Assembly: GCA_026120185.1 (NCBI GenBank)
Contig: JANUWF010002439.1
Span: 124,001 to 188,000 of the forward strand
From: Voacanga thouarsii
Taxonomy: Eukaryota > Streptophyta > Magnoliopsida > Gentianales > Apocynaceae
Direction: 5' to 3'
DNA: 64,000 nucleotides
The notes beneath the pieces are model-generated. The model was not told the DNA's origin. It did not search any database and saw only the letters and a program-made list of their open reading frames with translations. Positions 33,726 through 44,061 of this stretch are shown here, piece by piece (position 1 is the first letter of the stretch; the number at the start of each line of letters is the position of its first letter). Made by a program: the position numbers and the translations under genes.

Positions 33726-34705
33726 CAACGGGTTTGTGTTTTAATGCGATGTTTTATTGCTTTGAATTGTTCAAGCATGTAAATTGCTTGATTACAGCAT
33801 GTTAATTGTATGATCATGTCTGCTAGTTTGTATGTAATCGTCTGGGTTTTATTTTGAATAATCTGGGATGCAGAAATCGTTTTTGCGTTGTGGGTTTTAT
33901 GCTTTTGAAAATATTGCAGAATGGTTCTGCATCTGTGTTCAGGTTTTGGCTTCAGTTGATGTTCATCCTATAATTACGCCTTCCGTTTAACAATTTGGAT
34001 TGTTAAATTGATTGTGAGAATGATCACAATGGTTTGTTAATAAAGATTAACAAAGATCAACGTCAAAAATTGGTTTTGATTGATCTTGGAACGGCCCTGA
34101 ACTGAACAAAAAATTTCCAAAAAATCCATGCCGCATGCGGTGGTTACTGTTCGGTTTTTTAAAAAAAAAAAAAAGGTTCTGGAATAGAATTTTGAAAGGG
34201 AAAATCTCATTTGAAAATTTTGAGACCGCCGTTATTGTTGCATGACGGGACCCAGAAGCATTTTTTCAAAATTAGTTTTGAGACAATCAATTTTATTTTT
34301 CAAAATAGTGATTTTGAAAATTTAAAATTAATGTATTTTTCTTAAATGTTGATTTTAGAATTTGTTTTATTTTCCCAAAATAATGATTTTGGAATAATAA
34401 AAGTATATGTTTATTTTGTTTAAGTATAGTTAATGGTATGGTGGATGGTTATGGACCAAATACAAACTATATCTGTTCATGCATTTTTTTACCGCTTTGT
34501 TTTAATGAAATAGGGCATGCGTGTCCTGTCTTCTCTCAAATTCTGATGTAATTCTCTTCTCATCTAACTCCCCTCGAATGTAACTCGAGGTTTCTCCTTT
34601 TAGGAAATTGTGTAATTAGATTATATAGGTTAGATTGAGGTAGAATTTTATTTTCAAGATTTTGAAGATGACGTTCAAAATAAGGCGACATGGTAAGACC
34701 CTCTA
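33726..34705 (+). other. 5' leader of element C, first part
   Basis: This is nearly 1 kb of non-coding leader. Two local structures are visible: a 10-base palindrome CCGCATGCGG at 34131-34140, and a 6-bp hairpin CCTCGA/TCGAGG at 34572-34590 with a 7-base loop. The leader is cut by D at 34705 and resumes at 48242, giving about 1.7 kb in total before gag, which is long for a copia element. Confidence 0.7.
34701..34705. other. Target-site duplication of element D (ctcta)
   Basis: ctcta at 34701-34705 recurs exactly at 48237-48241, directly outside the two LTRs of D. Confidence 0.95.
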
Positions 34706-36920
34706 TGTAACTCCCTACTACCTAGGCCCAACAGGGCCGGGGATGTCGCCCCGTCCAAAGGACAAGAGGTCTTTATAACTAGGTTACATGAAAATAAAAT
34801 AAAACTAAAGATTTTAAAACTAAATTTATTACAACCCAAAAGATAAATACTGGTACAAATCCAAAATAAATTGTTTGCAACAATCTCTCAAACAATACTT
34901 AAAGTAAATAACAAGAGTCTTCAAGCAAGGCAACATTCTAGCTAATGATCTCCACAGCAGGATCTTCCTGAAAATATGGCATAAAAGGTGGTGAGATAAA
35001 AATCTCAGTAAGCCCGTGTGTGCTTTGAGTGTTTCTGGTAAAATAATTCATGTATGCACATTGTAAAAGTTTCATAAGGAAAAGTGCTGGCAAGAAATAA
35101 ATAAGTGTTGAAAATAAAGAATGGTGTTTCACTTTTCAAATCATACATGTGCACAATAAATACAACCACTCAAATGGGTAGCCATGGGTTACCACACGTT
35201 GTGCCCCATGACCAATAATAGTCAGAATGCCACACTTTGTGCAATGCTGACAAAAGGTAGGTGTACGGCCTACCGGGTGAGATACTCCTCCATCTCTACA
35301 TCCAAACTTACCGGTTGTCCACTCCGGAAATACACAGTCCACATGACTGAAACTTGCTAGCTCGGACCGGCATGACCTACCGGACTGGCGTCCTATCCAG
35401 GAAGGACTCACCCTTCAGAGGTGGCCACCTACTGAGAGCCTTACCCTAACCCTTCAAAGACTAGTCCTGGTGGTCTACCCTTATTGAGTATTCAACGTTG
35501 ATTGTTCCACTTGGGAGAAAATTGATCAAACTTTGTTTAATTTGGAAATAGCAATTAAGGGTTTCCAAAAGTCTAGTCAAGTTGAATTTTAGAAAAAGTC
35601 TAGATTTGTGTAAAACTGCTTGTTCAATTTCCAAATGATTTGCTTGACTGAAACAAAAAGGAAAAACAGTCCTTAATTGCCTTTACAAATAATGTCCATA
35701 TACATTGCATTTGCTTGCCACAATAACTTTTGGTCTTCACAAAATTCCGTGCAGGAGCTTACCTGATTCTTTGCTTGCTCAACTCAACCGTTTCCTAAGG
35801 CTGACCTAACCCCACCTGGGGTAAACACAAAACATAAGGTTACATTCAAGCTATACCTGCCTTACATAAATAATTCTTAGCTCAACTAGATACATCCATG
35901 ACTAACCATGATCTTAATGTCCTAAGCTTTAAGGCTAGATGCTGGAGAATTTTACAAACTAAGTCTAGTTTGATAGATTGAAATAACTAGGGGTTCTAAA
36001 ATAATTGTTAGTAAATTATAGACTCAAATAATAATTCTTGAGTGTTATCATTAATAAATAAACCAAGGTTTGAATTTTAAATATTATTAAGTCTTATTTG
36101 ATATTAAGAAATGGTAATTTAAAAAATAGCTTTATTATAAATAAATAATAATTTTTAATTAATTTCGAAGAGATAATAAATAATTAATAATAATTAACAT
36201 TTATTAATAAATTATTTTAAATTTTCGTTTAATAAAAATATTAATAGTTTGATTTAATATTCTAATACAAATCTCCTAGTGTTTTGAATTTTTGAAGAAA
36301 AATATAATAGTAATTTTAATTTATGTAATAAAATTTGCTAATGAATATAGCTTAGAATTTACAAGAAAATAATCTTACATCATGGTCTTCCTATTGCTAA
36401 AAAAAGATTCATGATCCCATTCTCCATCATCAAACAAGAAATTAATCTATTCATGCAAAAACACTTGAACTATCTCATACTATCACATGGCCAAAATCCT
36501 ACTAAGCATAATCATCAATCATGGTTTCCATGGAAAAATAAGATCATAAAAGCCTAATCACCTTTGGTGTCATAATATCTAATCATGCTTCAACATCCAT
36601 TAAATTCATCAAACATGAAGAACATACATTGATTCGAAAGGAAACACATACATCCTAGTCAAATACAACCATCATCATGCCATAACTTCATCCCCTAATC
36701 CACATGAATATATTCAATCTCCCAATCATAATCCATTTCTCTATCACCAACTAGGAGACATGATTTCAGAATTTAATAAGAGAAATTTAAGAATGAATAC
36801 TTGATTGTCGAGTCCTTTGATGAAGATAAAAGAAGGTCCACACGCGATGGAATGACTTAAATGATCCAATGAAACAACGTTCATAGTTGATGGTTTGATC
36901 AACCATTTCGGTTGGAAGAG

Positions 36921-36921
36921 G

Positions 36922-36952
<31 letters not shown>
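36921..36952. repeat. GA dinucleotide run in the D left LTR
   Basis: About 15 GA units. The partner LTR has a shorter run at about 46310-46326, so the locus has changed length since insertion. Confidence 0.9.
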
Positions 36953-36957
<5 letters not shown>

Positions 36958-38312
36958 AGAGCATTAGATAGGGGTATTAAGAATTGAATGGAAGAAGATG
37001 AACAAGAAGATTGTTCTTGTTTTACCTTGTTGATGTTCTTGAGGTCTTCAAGAAAACCTGATTTTTTGATCCGGTTGAAAATTCTTGCTTGCGAGATTTT
37101 GTGTTATAAATGGCAGAAATGAAGTCTAGGGATTAAGTAGAGATGATCTAGAGTATTTGAGAGTGATTGGAGGTGTTTGGAGTTGGTTTAGGCTTGAAGA
37201 AGTTTAGTGTGTGTTCTTGGTGTTTTTGGTGAAAATGGAGAGAAACTAGGAGAAGTGCTGTGCGAATTCTGCTACAAGGCTGGCCGAATGGTAGGGTGTG
37301 ATTGAGGGTTTCGGTTTTCAGCTCTGTGAGAGAGAGAAATCAAATTTTATTTGAAATTTATATGGAGGAAATGGTGGAGATGTTTAAGGTAAAAGATCAG
37401 CTATGGTGTTTGATCAAGAGAGGTGTCTAGGGACTTTAATGGTGTCGGCTAGAACAAGGCTCAATTCTACAGAGATTGAAGGTGACTTTCGGTCCTAGGC
37501 TAGAAAGGAACAAGGATGGAAAAATTCTGCTCTCAAGTGTTCATGGCTTTTCCGAAAATTGCAGAATTTTGGTACAGGATTTTCGCACCTTCTTAGCTCG
37601 GTTTTTCAAAGGTTCTTCAGGGTTGATTGAGGGTCTTCCAAGGGTGGTTTTTCAGCCTCATTTCTGGACAAATGCAGAGAAGTTTTCTGGCTTGAAGATG
37701 AACTAAAAACAGCTTCATTTCCTTGATGAAGAGCTGCGAATTGCCCAGAAAAATTTTTGGTTTGGTGCTGTTTTGTGCAGTCCGAAAATTGCACAATTTT
37801 TCCAGCTTCCAAGCCACTTGAAATGACCATTTTCTTGGCAGCAAATGGCTGGGTTTATGGCTGAATTTTCGAAGAGAAGGGCTGCAACAAATCTGGAAAA
37901 TTTCCAGATTTCCTACCACTAAAGCATGAACATCTTGAAGATAGATTTGAAGGTCCTTCCATGGTGATTGATTTCCTCTTGGAACCCTTCCTATTTCCCC
38001 TCCTATTTTTCGGTCAACCTCCCTTCCCCAAAGCTGATTTTCGAAATTCAAGGGGAAGAAATTATCACAGAATTTTTTTGGAATTCAAAGAAAAAGATTT
38101 AATGGATTTTAGTTTATTTAAATTATGAAAATGCTAGGACAAAGCTATAGGTAATAAGTTGGATAAGAATTCTTCTAGAATTCTTTTAGGACATGAGGAT
38201 AAGATTAGGACATTCTCTCCATGTCTCCCTTAAGACAATCATTCCTATTTTCATGGAATGGAAGAAAACAAAAATTCAAACTTAATTAAGATAATCATGA
38301 TAAAAGCTTAAA

Positions 38313-38380
38313 TGATGGGATTTGAACACATGACCTTAGAAATTAATTCACCAAGCTCTAACCACTAAACCACACTAACT
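38313..38380 (-). other. tRNA-like sequence in the D left LTR
   Basis: The minus strand reads TGGTTTAGTGGTTAGAGC (38355-38372), an A-box-like D-arm, and then GTGTTCAAATCC (38318-38329), a B-box-like T-arm, 25 bases apart as in intron-less tRNA genes. It lies about 250 bases inside the LTR start and in the element's sense. The partner LTR (47932-47992) has lost seven bases from the A box between short repeats. The origin may be a tRNA or a tRNA-derived SINE. Confidence 0.65.
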
Positions 38381-38625
38381 CTTGTTCTTATTTCCTCACC
38401 CACATATTTTTCTTATCTACTCCTCAAGCTATCTTCCTATTCTGGCCTCAAGCAAAATTACCATTTTACCCCTCCTACTCAATAAGTATAACTAAGCATT
38501 TTAACCTATAATCTACGATTCTAAAGCACATAAAATCATTCAAAAACATATATATTCAAGCAAAATAATATGATATGCATTCCCGACCCCCTTACTCTAG
38601 GGTTGGCTTTAGGTGGGGTTTCACA

Positions 38626-38638
38626 TCCTCCCCTCCTT
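38626..38638 (-). promoter_or_regulatory. Polypurine tract of element D
   Basis: The minus strand reads AAGGAGGGGAGGA directly before the LTR start TGTGAAACC. Confidence 0.95.
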
Positions 38639-38644
38639 AGGAGA

Positions 38645-38661
38645 ATTTCGTCCCGAAATTC
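38645..38661 (-). promoter_or_regulatory. Hairpin between pol and purine tract
   Basis: The sequence reads AATTTCG-TCC-CGAAATT, a 7-bp perfect stem with a 3-base loop. Element A has the same hairpin at about 26485-26501, and F has a weaker form at about 21286-21300. Similar GACGAAATT motifs are common near the 3' end of plant chromoviruses. Confidence 0.6.
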
Positions 38662-38671
38662 AGACGCACCT

Positions 38672-39256
38672 TTAACTCAGATCGGGATACTTTCGCTTTA
38701 CCCATTCTTCTGTCTCCCATGTGGCATCTCACGTGCCATGATGCTCCCACTGCACTTTTACCATCGGAATCTGCTTGTTCCGGAGAGTCTTGATACTTCG
38801 GTCCAATATCTTTAGGGGTTTCTCCACATAACTTAAGTCGGGTTGTAGTACTAACGGCTCGTCATTCACCACATGTTCGAGATCGGCATTGTATTTCTTC
38901 AACTGTGATACATGGAATACGTCATGAATTCCCGTCAACCCATCTGGCAAATCCAATCGATACGCCACCGGCCCAATTCTTTCTTTTATTGGAAACGGAC
39001 CCAGATACCTTGGATTCAGCTTTCCCCCTCTCGGATGTTTCAGAATTCCCCTATTTGGTGTCAGTTTTAGGAACATGCTGTCTCCCACCTGAAATTCCAA
39101 CTCCCTTTGCCTATTGTCTGCATAACTCTTTTGTCGGCTCTGGGCTGCTCTTCACCTTTCTTTAATTAACTTGACTTTATCCAACATTTCCTGAACAAAG
39201 ACTTCTCCCGACTTGCTTATGTGTTCGTCCTCTGACCAACTCCAGTATAGCGGTAC
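38672..39256 (-). pseudogene. Element D integrase C-terminus and chromodomain
   Basis: The reading in the common gag-pol frame gives W-S-E-D-E-H-I-S-K-S-G-E, a stop at about 39157 (TGA where Arg is likely), L-E-F-Q-V-G-D-S-M-F-L-K-L-T-P, L-N-P-R-Y-L-G-P-F-P-I and I-H-D-V-F-H-V-S-Q-L-K-K-Y. The chromodomain follows with Y-V-E-K-P-L-K-I-L-D-R-S-I-K-T-L-R-N-K-Q and M-V-K-V-Q-W-E-H-H-G-T, then a TGA at 38729-38731, then D-A-T-W-E-T-E-E-W and the natural stop at 38672-38674. The TGA cuts off the last chromodomain segment. Element A has a stop on the same codon. Confidence 0.92.
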
Positions 39257-40006
39257 TTAACACTTACGTCCGTATAGAGCTTCATACGGAGCCATTCCAA
39301 TCGAAGCTTGATAACTGTTATTGTATGATAACTTGGCATACGGCACACTTTCAATCCACTTATCCCCGAAATCCAATACACAGGCTCTCAGCATATCCTC
39401 CAATATCTGAATAACCCTTTCTGACAGTCCATCGGTCTGCGGATGCGCCGACGTACTGAACTTCAGACTAGAACCCATCGATTCTTGAAACTTGCCCCAA
39501 AATCGGGATGTAAGTCTCGGAACACGGTCGGACACAATACTTGAAGGTACTCCGTGTAATCTGACTATCTCCCGTACATAGGTCTGAGCCAACTTCTCCA
39601 TTGAATCCTTCACATTCACGGGGATGAAATGTGCCGACTTGGTCAGTCGGTCTACTACTACCCATATGGTGTCCTTTTGGCTCCTTGCCATAGGGAGTCC
39701 GGTGACGAAGTCCATGGTCACCTCTTCCCATTTCCATTCCGGTACTGGCAACGGTTGTAATAATCCTGCCACCTTCTTATGCTCCGCTTTGACTTTCTGA
39801 CAGGTTAGACACGTTAAGACATATTTAACCACATTTTGCTTCATCCCAGGCCACCAATAAGACTTTTTCAGATCTTGATACATCTTGACCTCTCCCGGAT
39901 GAATGGCGTACTTGCACTTATGCGCTTCTTCTAAAATTCTGTCCCTCAACTGGTGCTCCTCGGGTACACACAAATGATCTCGGAAGTACAATACTCCCGC
40001 TCCGTC
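39257..40006 (-). pseudogene. Element D integrase zinc region and catalytic core
   Basis: A 245-residue stretch in the common frame is open between a TAG at 40007-40009 and a TAA at 39257-39259. It contains the zinc-binding region with H-P-G-E-V-K-M-Y-Q-D-L-K and C-L-T-C-Q-K-V-K-A-E-H-K, then the core: T-M-D-F-V-T-G-L-P-M (Asp), V-V-V-D-R-L-T-K-S-A-H-F, I-V-S-D-R-V-P-R-L-T-S-R-F-W (Asp) and A-H-P-Q-T-D-G-L-S-E-R-V-I (Glu). All three acidic residues are present. The usual S-D-R-D-P is S-D-R-V-P. The function would be insertion of cDNA. Confidence 0.94.
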
Positions 40007-40876
40007 CTATCGAAACTCACTGCCTTGCCGTTTAAGCTCCTTATCTTTGGAAAGCTGAAATTCCGCATTACTTTGCTGGGCTTCAACAATTTCCCGCCTT
40101 AGATCTGGTGTCAACTTCAGGTTGCTAATAATGATCCTCTCTTCTTGCACTTCTGCCCTTCTATCCAACACATCCTGAACCATTTTAGCCTCTTGTACTC
40201 TTAGCCTGGCCATTCTGATTTTCCAGCTCAGGGCATCAGCAACGACGTTGGCTTTCCCAGGGTGGTAGTTAATAGGACAGTGGTACTCTTCCAAAAATTC
40301 CATCCATCTTCGCTGCCTCAAATTCAAGTCTTTCTGGGTGAAAATGTACTTCAGGCTTTTGTGATCAGTAAACACTTCATATTCTGCTCCGTATAAATAG
40401 TGCCTCCATTTCTTTAACGCGAATACAATGGCAGCCAGCTCTAGATCATGCGTGGTATAGTTGACTTCATGCGGCTTCAATTTTCGAGAAGCATAGGCGA
40501 TCACCTTCCTATCTTGCATCAGAACGGCTCCCAAGCCTTCCTTCGAAGCATCCGTATATAGAGCGTAAGGTTTATCTGCTTCTGGTAGACTCAATACAGG
40601 TGCTGTCATTAACCTCCGCTTCAACTCTTGAAAACTCTTTTCGAATTTTTCATTCCATACAAAGGGCACGTCCTTTCTCAGCAGCCGGGTCATAGGAGAT
40701 GCTAGTGTTGAAAATCCCTTAATAAACCTCCGGTAGTAGCCAGCCAATCCCAAGAAGCCTCGAATCTCGGTGCTGTTCTCTGGTTGCTTCCAGTCCGAAA
40801 CAGCTTCAACCTTCGCCGGGTCTACTTTGATCCCATCCTTGGTCACCACGTGACCAAGAAATGCCACACTATCCAG
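40007..40876 (-). pseudogene. Element D RT end and RNase H
   Basis: The stretch is in the same frame, after a TGA at 40877-40879 that replaces a Trp codon. It reads [15 protein letters not shown] and [16 protein letters not shown] (RT thumb and connection). RNase H follows with [38 protein letters not shown] and [12 protein letters not shown], then [15 protein letters not shown]. The catalytic D-E-D residues are present. The tail is a charged linker before integrase. Confidence 0.94.
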
Positions 40877-41839
40877 TCAAAACTCGCACTTGCTAAACTT
40901 GGCGTAAAGCTTGTGCTCCCTTAGCTTTTCTAGTACCAACTTCAAATGTTCTGCATGGTCCTCCGGGCTCTTGGAGTATATAAGTATGTCGTCAATGAAG
41001 ACCACCACGAATTTGTCCAAGTAAGGCTGGAACACTCGATGCATCAAATCCATGAATACCGCGGGTGCACTGGTTACCCCGAAAGGCATCACTACAAACT
41101 CATAGTGACCATATCTCGTATTGAAAGCCGTCTTAGGAATATTTTCCTCTTTTATCCTCACTTGATAGTAGCCTTGCCTCAAATCTAGCTTGGAGTAACA
41201 ACTAGATCCTTGCAACTGGTCGAACAGCTCGTCAATTAACGGCAGAGGATATTTATTCTTGATAGTCAGGTTGTTCAAGCCTCGGTAGTCAATACACAAT
41301 CTTAGAGTCCCGTCCTTTTTCTTCACAAATAGCACAGGTGCTCCCCAGGGTGACGTGCTAGGTTTGATATAACCTTGCCTTACCAATTCTTCTAGTTGCT
41401 CCTTCAATTCTTTTAGCCCTACCAGTGCCATTCGATACGGAGTTCGAGACACCGGTTCTGCTCTGGGGACTAGATCAATAGTGAACTCAACTTCTCGATT
41501 GGGAGGTAGAGAAGTGAGTTCCGCAGGGAATACGTCGGGGAAATCCTTTACCACCTCAGTATCCTCCAGGGTGCACTGGTCCTTCGGCTTGTTTATCACA
41601 TAAGCCAAATATCCTTGACATCCTTGCCTCAACAACTTCCGAGCTTTAGCCCCGGCTATCAAAAACTTCAATTCTTTTACTTTCTTGCCATTGAACTCCA
41701 ACACATTACACCCTGGTCTAATAAACTGAACAGACTTATTCTTATAATCCACCCTAGCACCATACTTCGCTAACCAATCCATTCCCAATATCAAATCATA
41801 ATCATCAATAGCTAAGACTATTAAATCTCCCTCCAACCT
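40877..41839 (-). pseudogene. Element D protease end and reverse transcriptase
   Basis: A 319-residue open stretch in the common frame begins with [15 protein letters not shown] (protease end), then [23 protein letters not shown] follows: [52 protein letters not shown], and the active site [10 protein letters not shown] with both Asp residues (about 40989-40994). This is the most complete RT in the window. Confidence 0.95.
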
Positions 41840-42358
41840 TTATCTTCCTACTTCAATTTTACAATTCTGCAGATATCGATCTGCTTGCACCATTTTCCCC
41901 AAAGGCGTACTTACTAACAAGGTAAAAGGTAGTTCTACTCCATCCCATCGCAATTGATATGCACAATTCTTATTTAAATAGGAATGGGTAGATTCAGGGT
42001 CTACCAATGCATTAACAGAACGACCTTGGATAGCAAGCGTACCTTCCACTACCGCTGCATCTGCTCCAACCTCCTCCCGGTTGAGAGCGAAAACTTTTGC
42101 TTTCACTTGCGGCTTCTACGTTCCACTCCCGGAAGCTCCCGAGGTATTGGCTCGATTCGGCCCCGGGTTCTGAGCAGGGTTCCCTGGTCCAATCCGGAGA
42201 AGCTTAGATTAGGCGTTCCGTAGATGGCTCAGATCTCCGTAGGGGTAGCACTTCCGCTCTCCTCCTTTCGACCAACAATTCTTCTCAATGTGGCCCCTTT
42301 TTCCACAGTGCCGGCATAAAGGAAGATTCTGCACTGGACCAACTGGCGTTGTTTGAGC
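41840..42358 (-). pseudogene. Element D zinc knuckle and protease active-site region
   Basis: The same frame runs between a TGA at 42359-42361 and a TAA at 41840-41842, with further stops at 42209-42211 (TAA) and 42116-42118 (TAG, probably from a Gln codon). It has a CCHC knuckle C-R-H-C-G-K-R-G-H-I-E-K-N-C at 42275-42316, a damaged second knuckle-like K-C-Y-P-Y-G-D, then V-N-A-L-V-D-P-E-S-T-H-S-Y at the protease active site. That site usually reads D-S-G-S/A; here the catalytic Asp is kept but the neighbours are P-E. Confidence 0.9.
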
Positions 42359-43228
42359 TCACTTTCCCCGATTCTGCCATTGCTGGTTGGCAGGACGCTT
42401 GTTAGGTTGCTGCCTCTGAAAAGGTCTTGGCGGCGGTCTTGTCGGTACGAACGGTCGGGAAGCCAAACGATTGCGGTCTTCATTCTCAGTACGGGTGGCT
42501 GCGTCCATAGCCCCCGAATAAGTCGTCGGTGGAGAGGGTGCTAACGCCCTTCTTAGCTCTTGCCTTAATCCCTTAACAAATTGCCTCGTTCGGTTCTGTT
42601 CAGTATCCACCAGCCTCTTGTAATACTTTGACAGCTGCGTGAACCGCGCTGCGTATTGGGCTACCGTCATGCTTCCCTGCTTCAGATTCTGAAACTCGTC
42701 CTCCCGCTTCTCGACTATCCACTGAGGGATATATTCTGCCCAGAATGCTTCCACGAAATTAGCCCACGTCCAGTCCTGCTCAATCATATCCCAATCATCC
42801 TGAACCCTTTGCCACCATGCCCGTGCTGGACCCCTTAGTCGGAATGCGGCAAACTTCACCATACGCCTTTCAGTATACTGGAGCATGGCAAAAATGTCCT
42901 CCATTTGTTCCACCCATTGTTCCGCTTTTTGGTCTTGTTCAGCCTCTCCCAAGAAGATAGGCGGTTGAAATTTCAGAAACCGCTCCAATGCCTCATCTTC
43001 CCCTTTCGGATTCCTCCACTCAGTCAAGTTTTGCAGAATCTCGGTCATTTTATGGAATGCTTGCGTCACAGTCACACTAACCGGTTCTTCCGATCCCATT
43101 TCTAGCCCCATTTCGTTCTCATCCCCTTAATTTGGTGACGTCCTTTGAGTTCTTTCCATTTCCGGTGTCACGGCCTCTGCCTCAGGAACCCTTCTGCTGG
43201 ATGTGGCTGCACGACGTTTGGGTGCCAT
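42359..43228 (-). pseudogene. Element D gag
   Basis: The likely start is the ATG at 43226-43228 (M-A-P-K-R-R-A-A-T-S). A TAA at 43127-43129 lies where element A has a Trp codon, so it is a mutation inside gag and not the leader. The second ATG (43109-43111) then opens 250 residues. The retrotransposon gag domain is clear: L-E-R-F-L-K-F-Q-P-P, W-V-E-Q-M-E-D-I-F, A-A-F-R-L-R-G-P-A-R-A-W-W, W-A-N-F-V-E-A-F, Y-I-P-Q-W-I-V-E-K-R, F-Q-N-L-K-Q-G-S-M-T-V-A-Q-Y and F-V-K-G-L-R. A proline- and arginine-rich tail leads to the knuckle. Gag forms the particle shell. Confidence 0.93.
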
Positions 43229-43499
43229 TCTAAACCATTTCCCCAAATAATGAGTTTATGCATCAAAGTTGAAAATATCCAAATTGAGCATGCATTCATA
43301 TTCAACTTAAAGCGAAATGAAATTGGATGCAATTTTGTATAAAGAATGACACATAAAATTTCTCAAAACTTAGAATACTCTAGGTACTCTTATTTGCATA
43401 AATTTTGAAATAAAGTAGTAAAGGTGAATAGACTCCTAGCATAGGAGGTTATTGAAAATGGCAAATAAAACGTCTTAAACAAAGCAGAACCTAGCCTTC

Positions 43500-43976
43500 C
43501 TAATCCTCTCCAGAGTCCTCAATGTCGGCATCATATAAACATCCCCTAGAATTCCTAGTGAAGTCTATCCCAGCCCCACTGGCAAACCCATCTATTGGCT
43601 CCTTCCCAGCTCTCCTAGAACTTTCCCCGGTCTCAAACTGATTGGGTGGGGTTACAAAGGAAGGTCTAGGTGGAGATTCATAATCTATCTCTCCAGGGTC
43701 ATCACTGTCAGCAATTAAATCAACTATGGGACTAGGGGGAAGGGGAACATATTCCATGTCTATCTCCTCATCTTCACTATCAGTAACCAGGTCAATCACG
43801 GGTATGGGAGGTGGCTCAATGATCTGGAGCTCATCGTCACTACTATCATCCAGGGCAATGATTGGCTGTAGTGCAGGCTGAGGCACTGGTTGAGGCACAG
43901 GTAGGTCCTCCGGGTAGATAGGAATGGGAGGGTGCCATTGCTGCCCTTTCCTTGTAGTTCTAATCATTCTAACCAT
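43500..43976 (-). CDS. Conserved acidic extra ORF upstream of gag (element D)
   Basis: An intact frame of 158 residues starts at the ATG at 43974-43976. It lies between the primer-binding site (44062) and gag (43228). The N-terminus is basic (M-V-R-M-I-R-T-T-R-K-G), followed by a proline-rich segment with P-V-P-Q-P-V-P-Q-P repeats. Then come acidic segments (D-D-S-S-D-D-E-L, T-D-S-E-D-E-E-I-D-M, D-S-D-D-P-G-E-I-D-Y) alternating with short proline motifs. The end is G-E-S-S-R-R, G-A-G-I-D-F and Y-D-A-D-I-E-D-S-G-E-D. Element A has the same ORF at 55351-55830 with one internal stop. I recognise no domain; the protein looks mostly disordered. S-D-x-E/D sites could be phosphorylated by CK2-type kinases (inference). 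The function is unknown. Confidence 0.75.
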   Translation of the reverse strand: MVRMIRTTRKGQQWHPPIPIYPEDLPVPQPVPQPALQPIIALDDSSDDELQIIEPPPIPVIDLVTDSEDEEIDMEYVPLPPSPIVDLIADSDDPGEIDYESPPRPSFVTPPNQFETGESSRRAGKEPIDGFASGAGIDFTRNSRGCLYDADIEDSGED

Positions 43977-44061
43977 CCTACAGCACAAACAGGACAGGTC
44001 AGATAAAAGATTTGAACTTAATAAATCAAAACATAGAATATCAATACTTGCCTAAACCTAG

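Larger units (their letters stand above)
34706..38625 (-). repeat. Left (3') LTR of element D
   Basis: The LTR is 3920 bp, starts TGTAACTCCC and ends GGTTTCACA. It is nearly identical to 44076-48236 apart from indels. The largest is about 250 bp present in the partner (about 46817-47070) and missing here at about 37455, with the short repeat caag at the junction. It contains a long GA run (36921-36952), a tRNA-like sequence (38313-38380) and a hairpin plus TTTTCAG block (34968-35013). Confidence 0.95.

Noticed and set aside
38313..38380. Functional tRNA gene
   Set aside because: Only the A and B boxes are convincing; the acceptor and anticodon stems do not pair well, so it is recorded as tRNA-like only.
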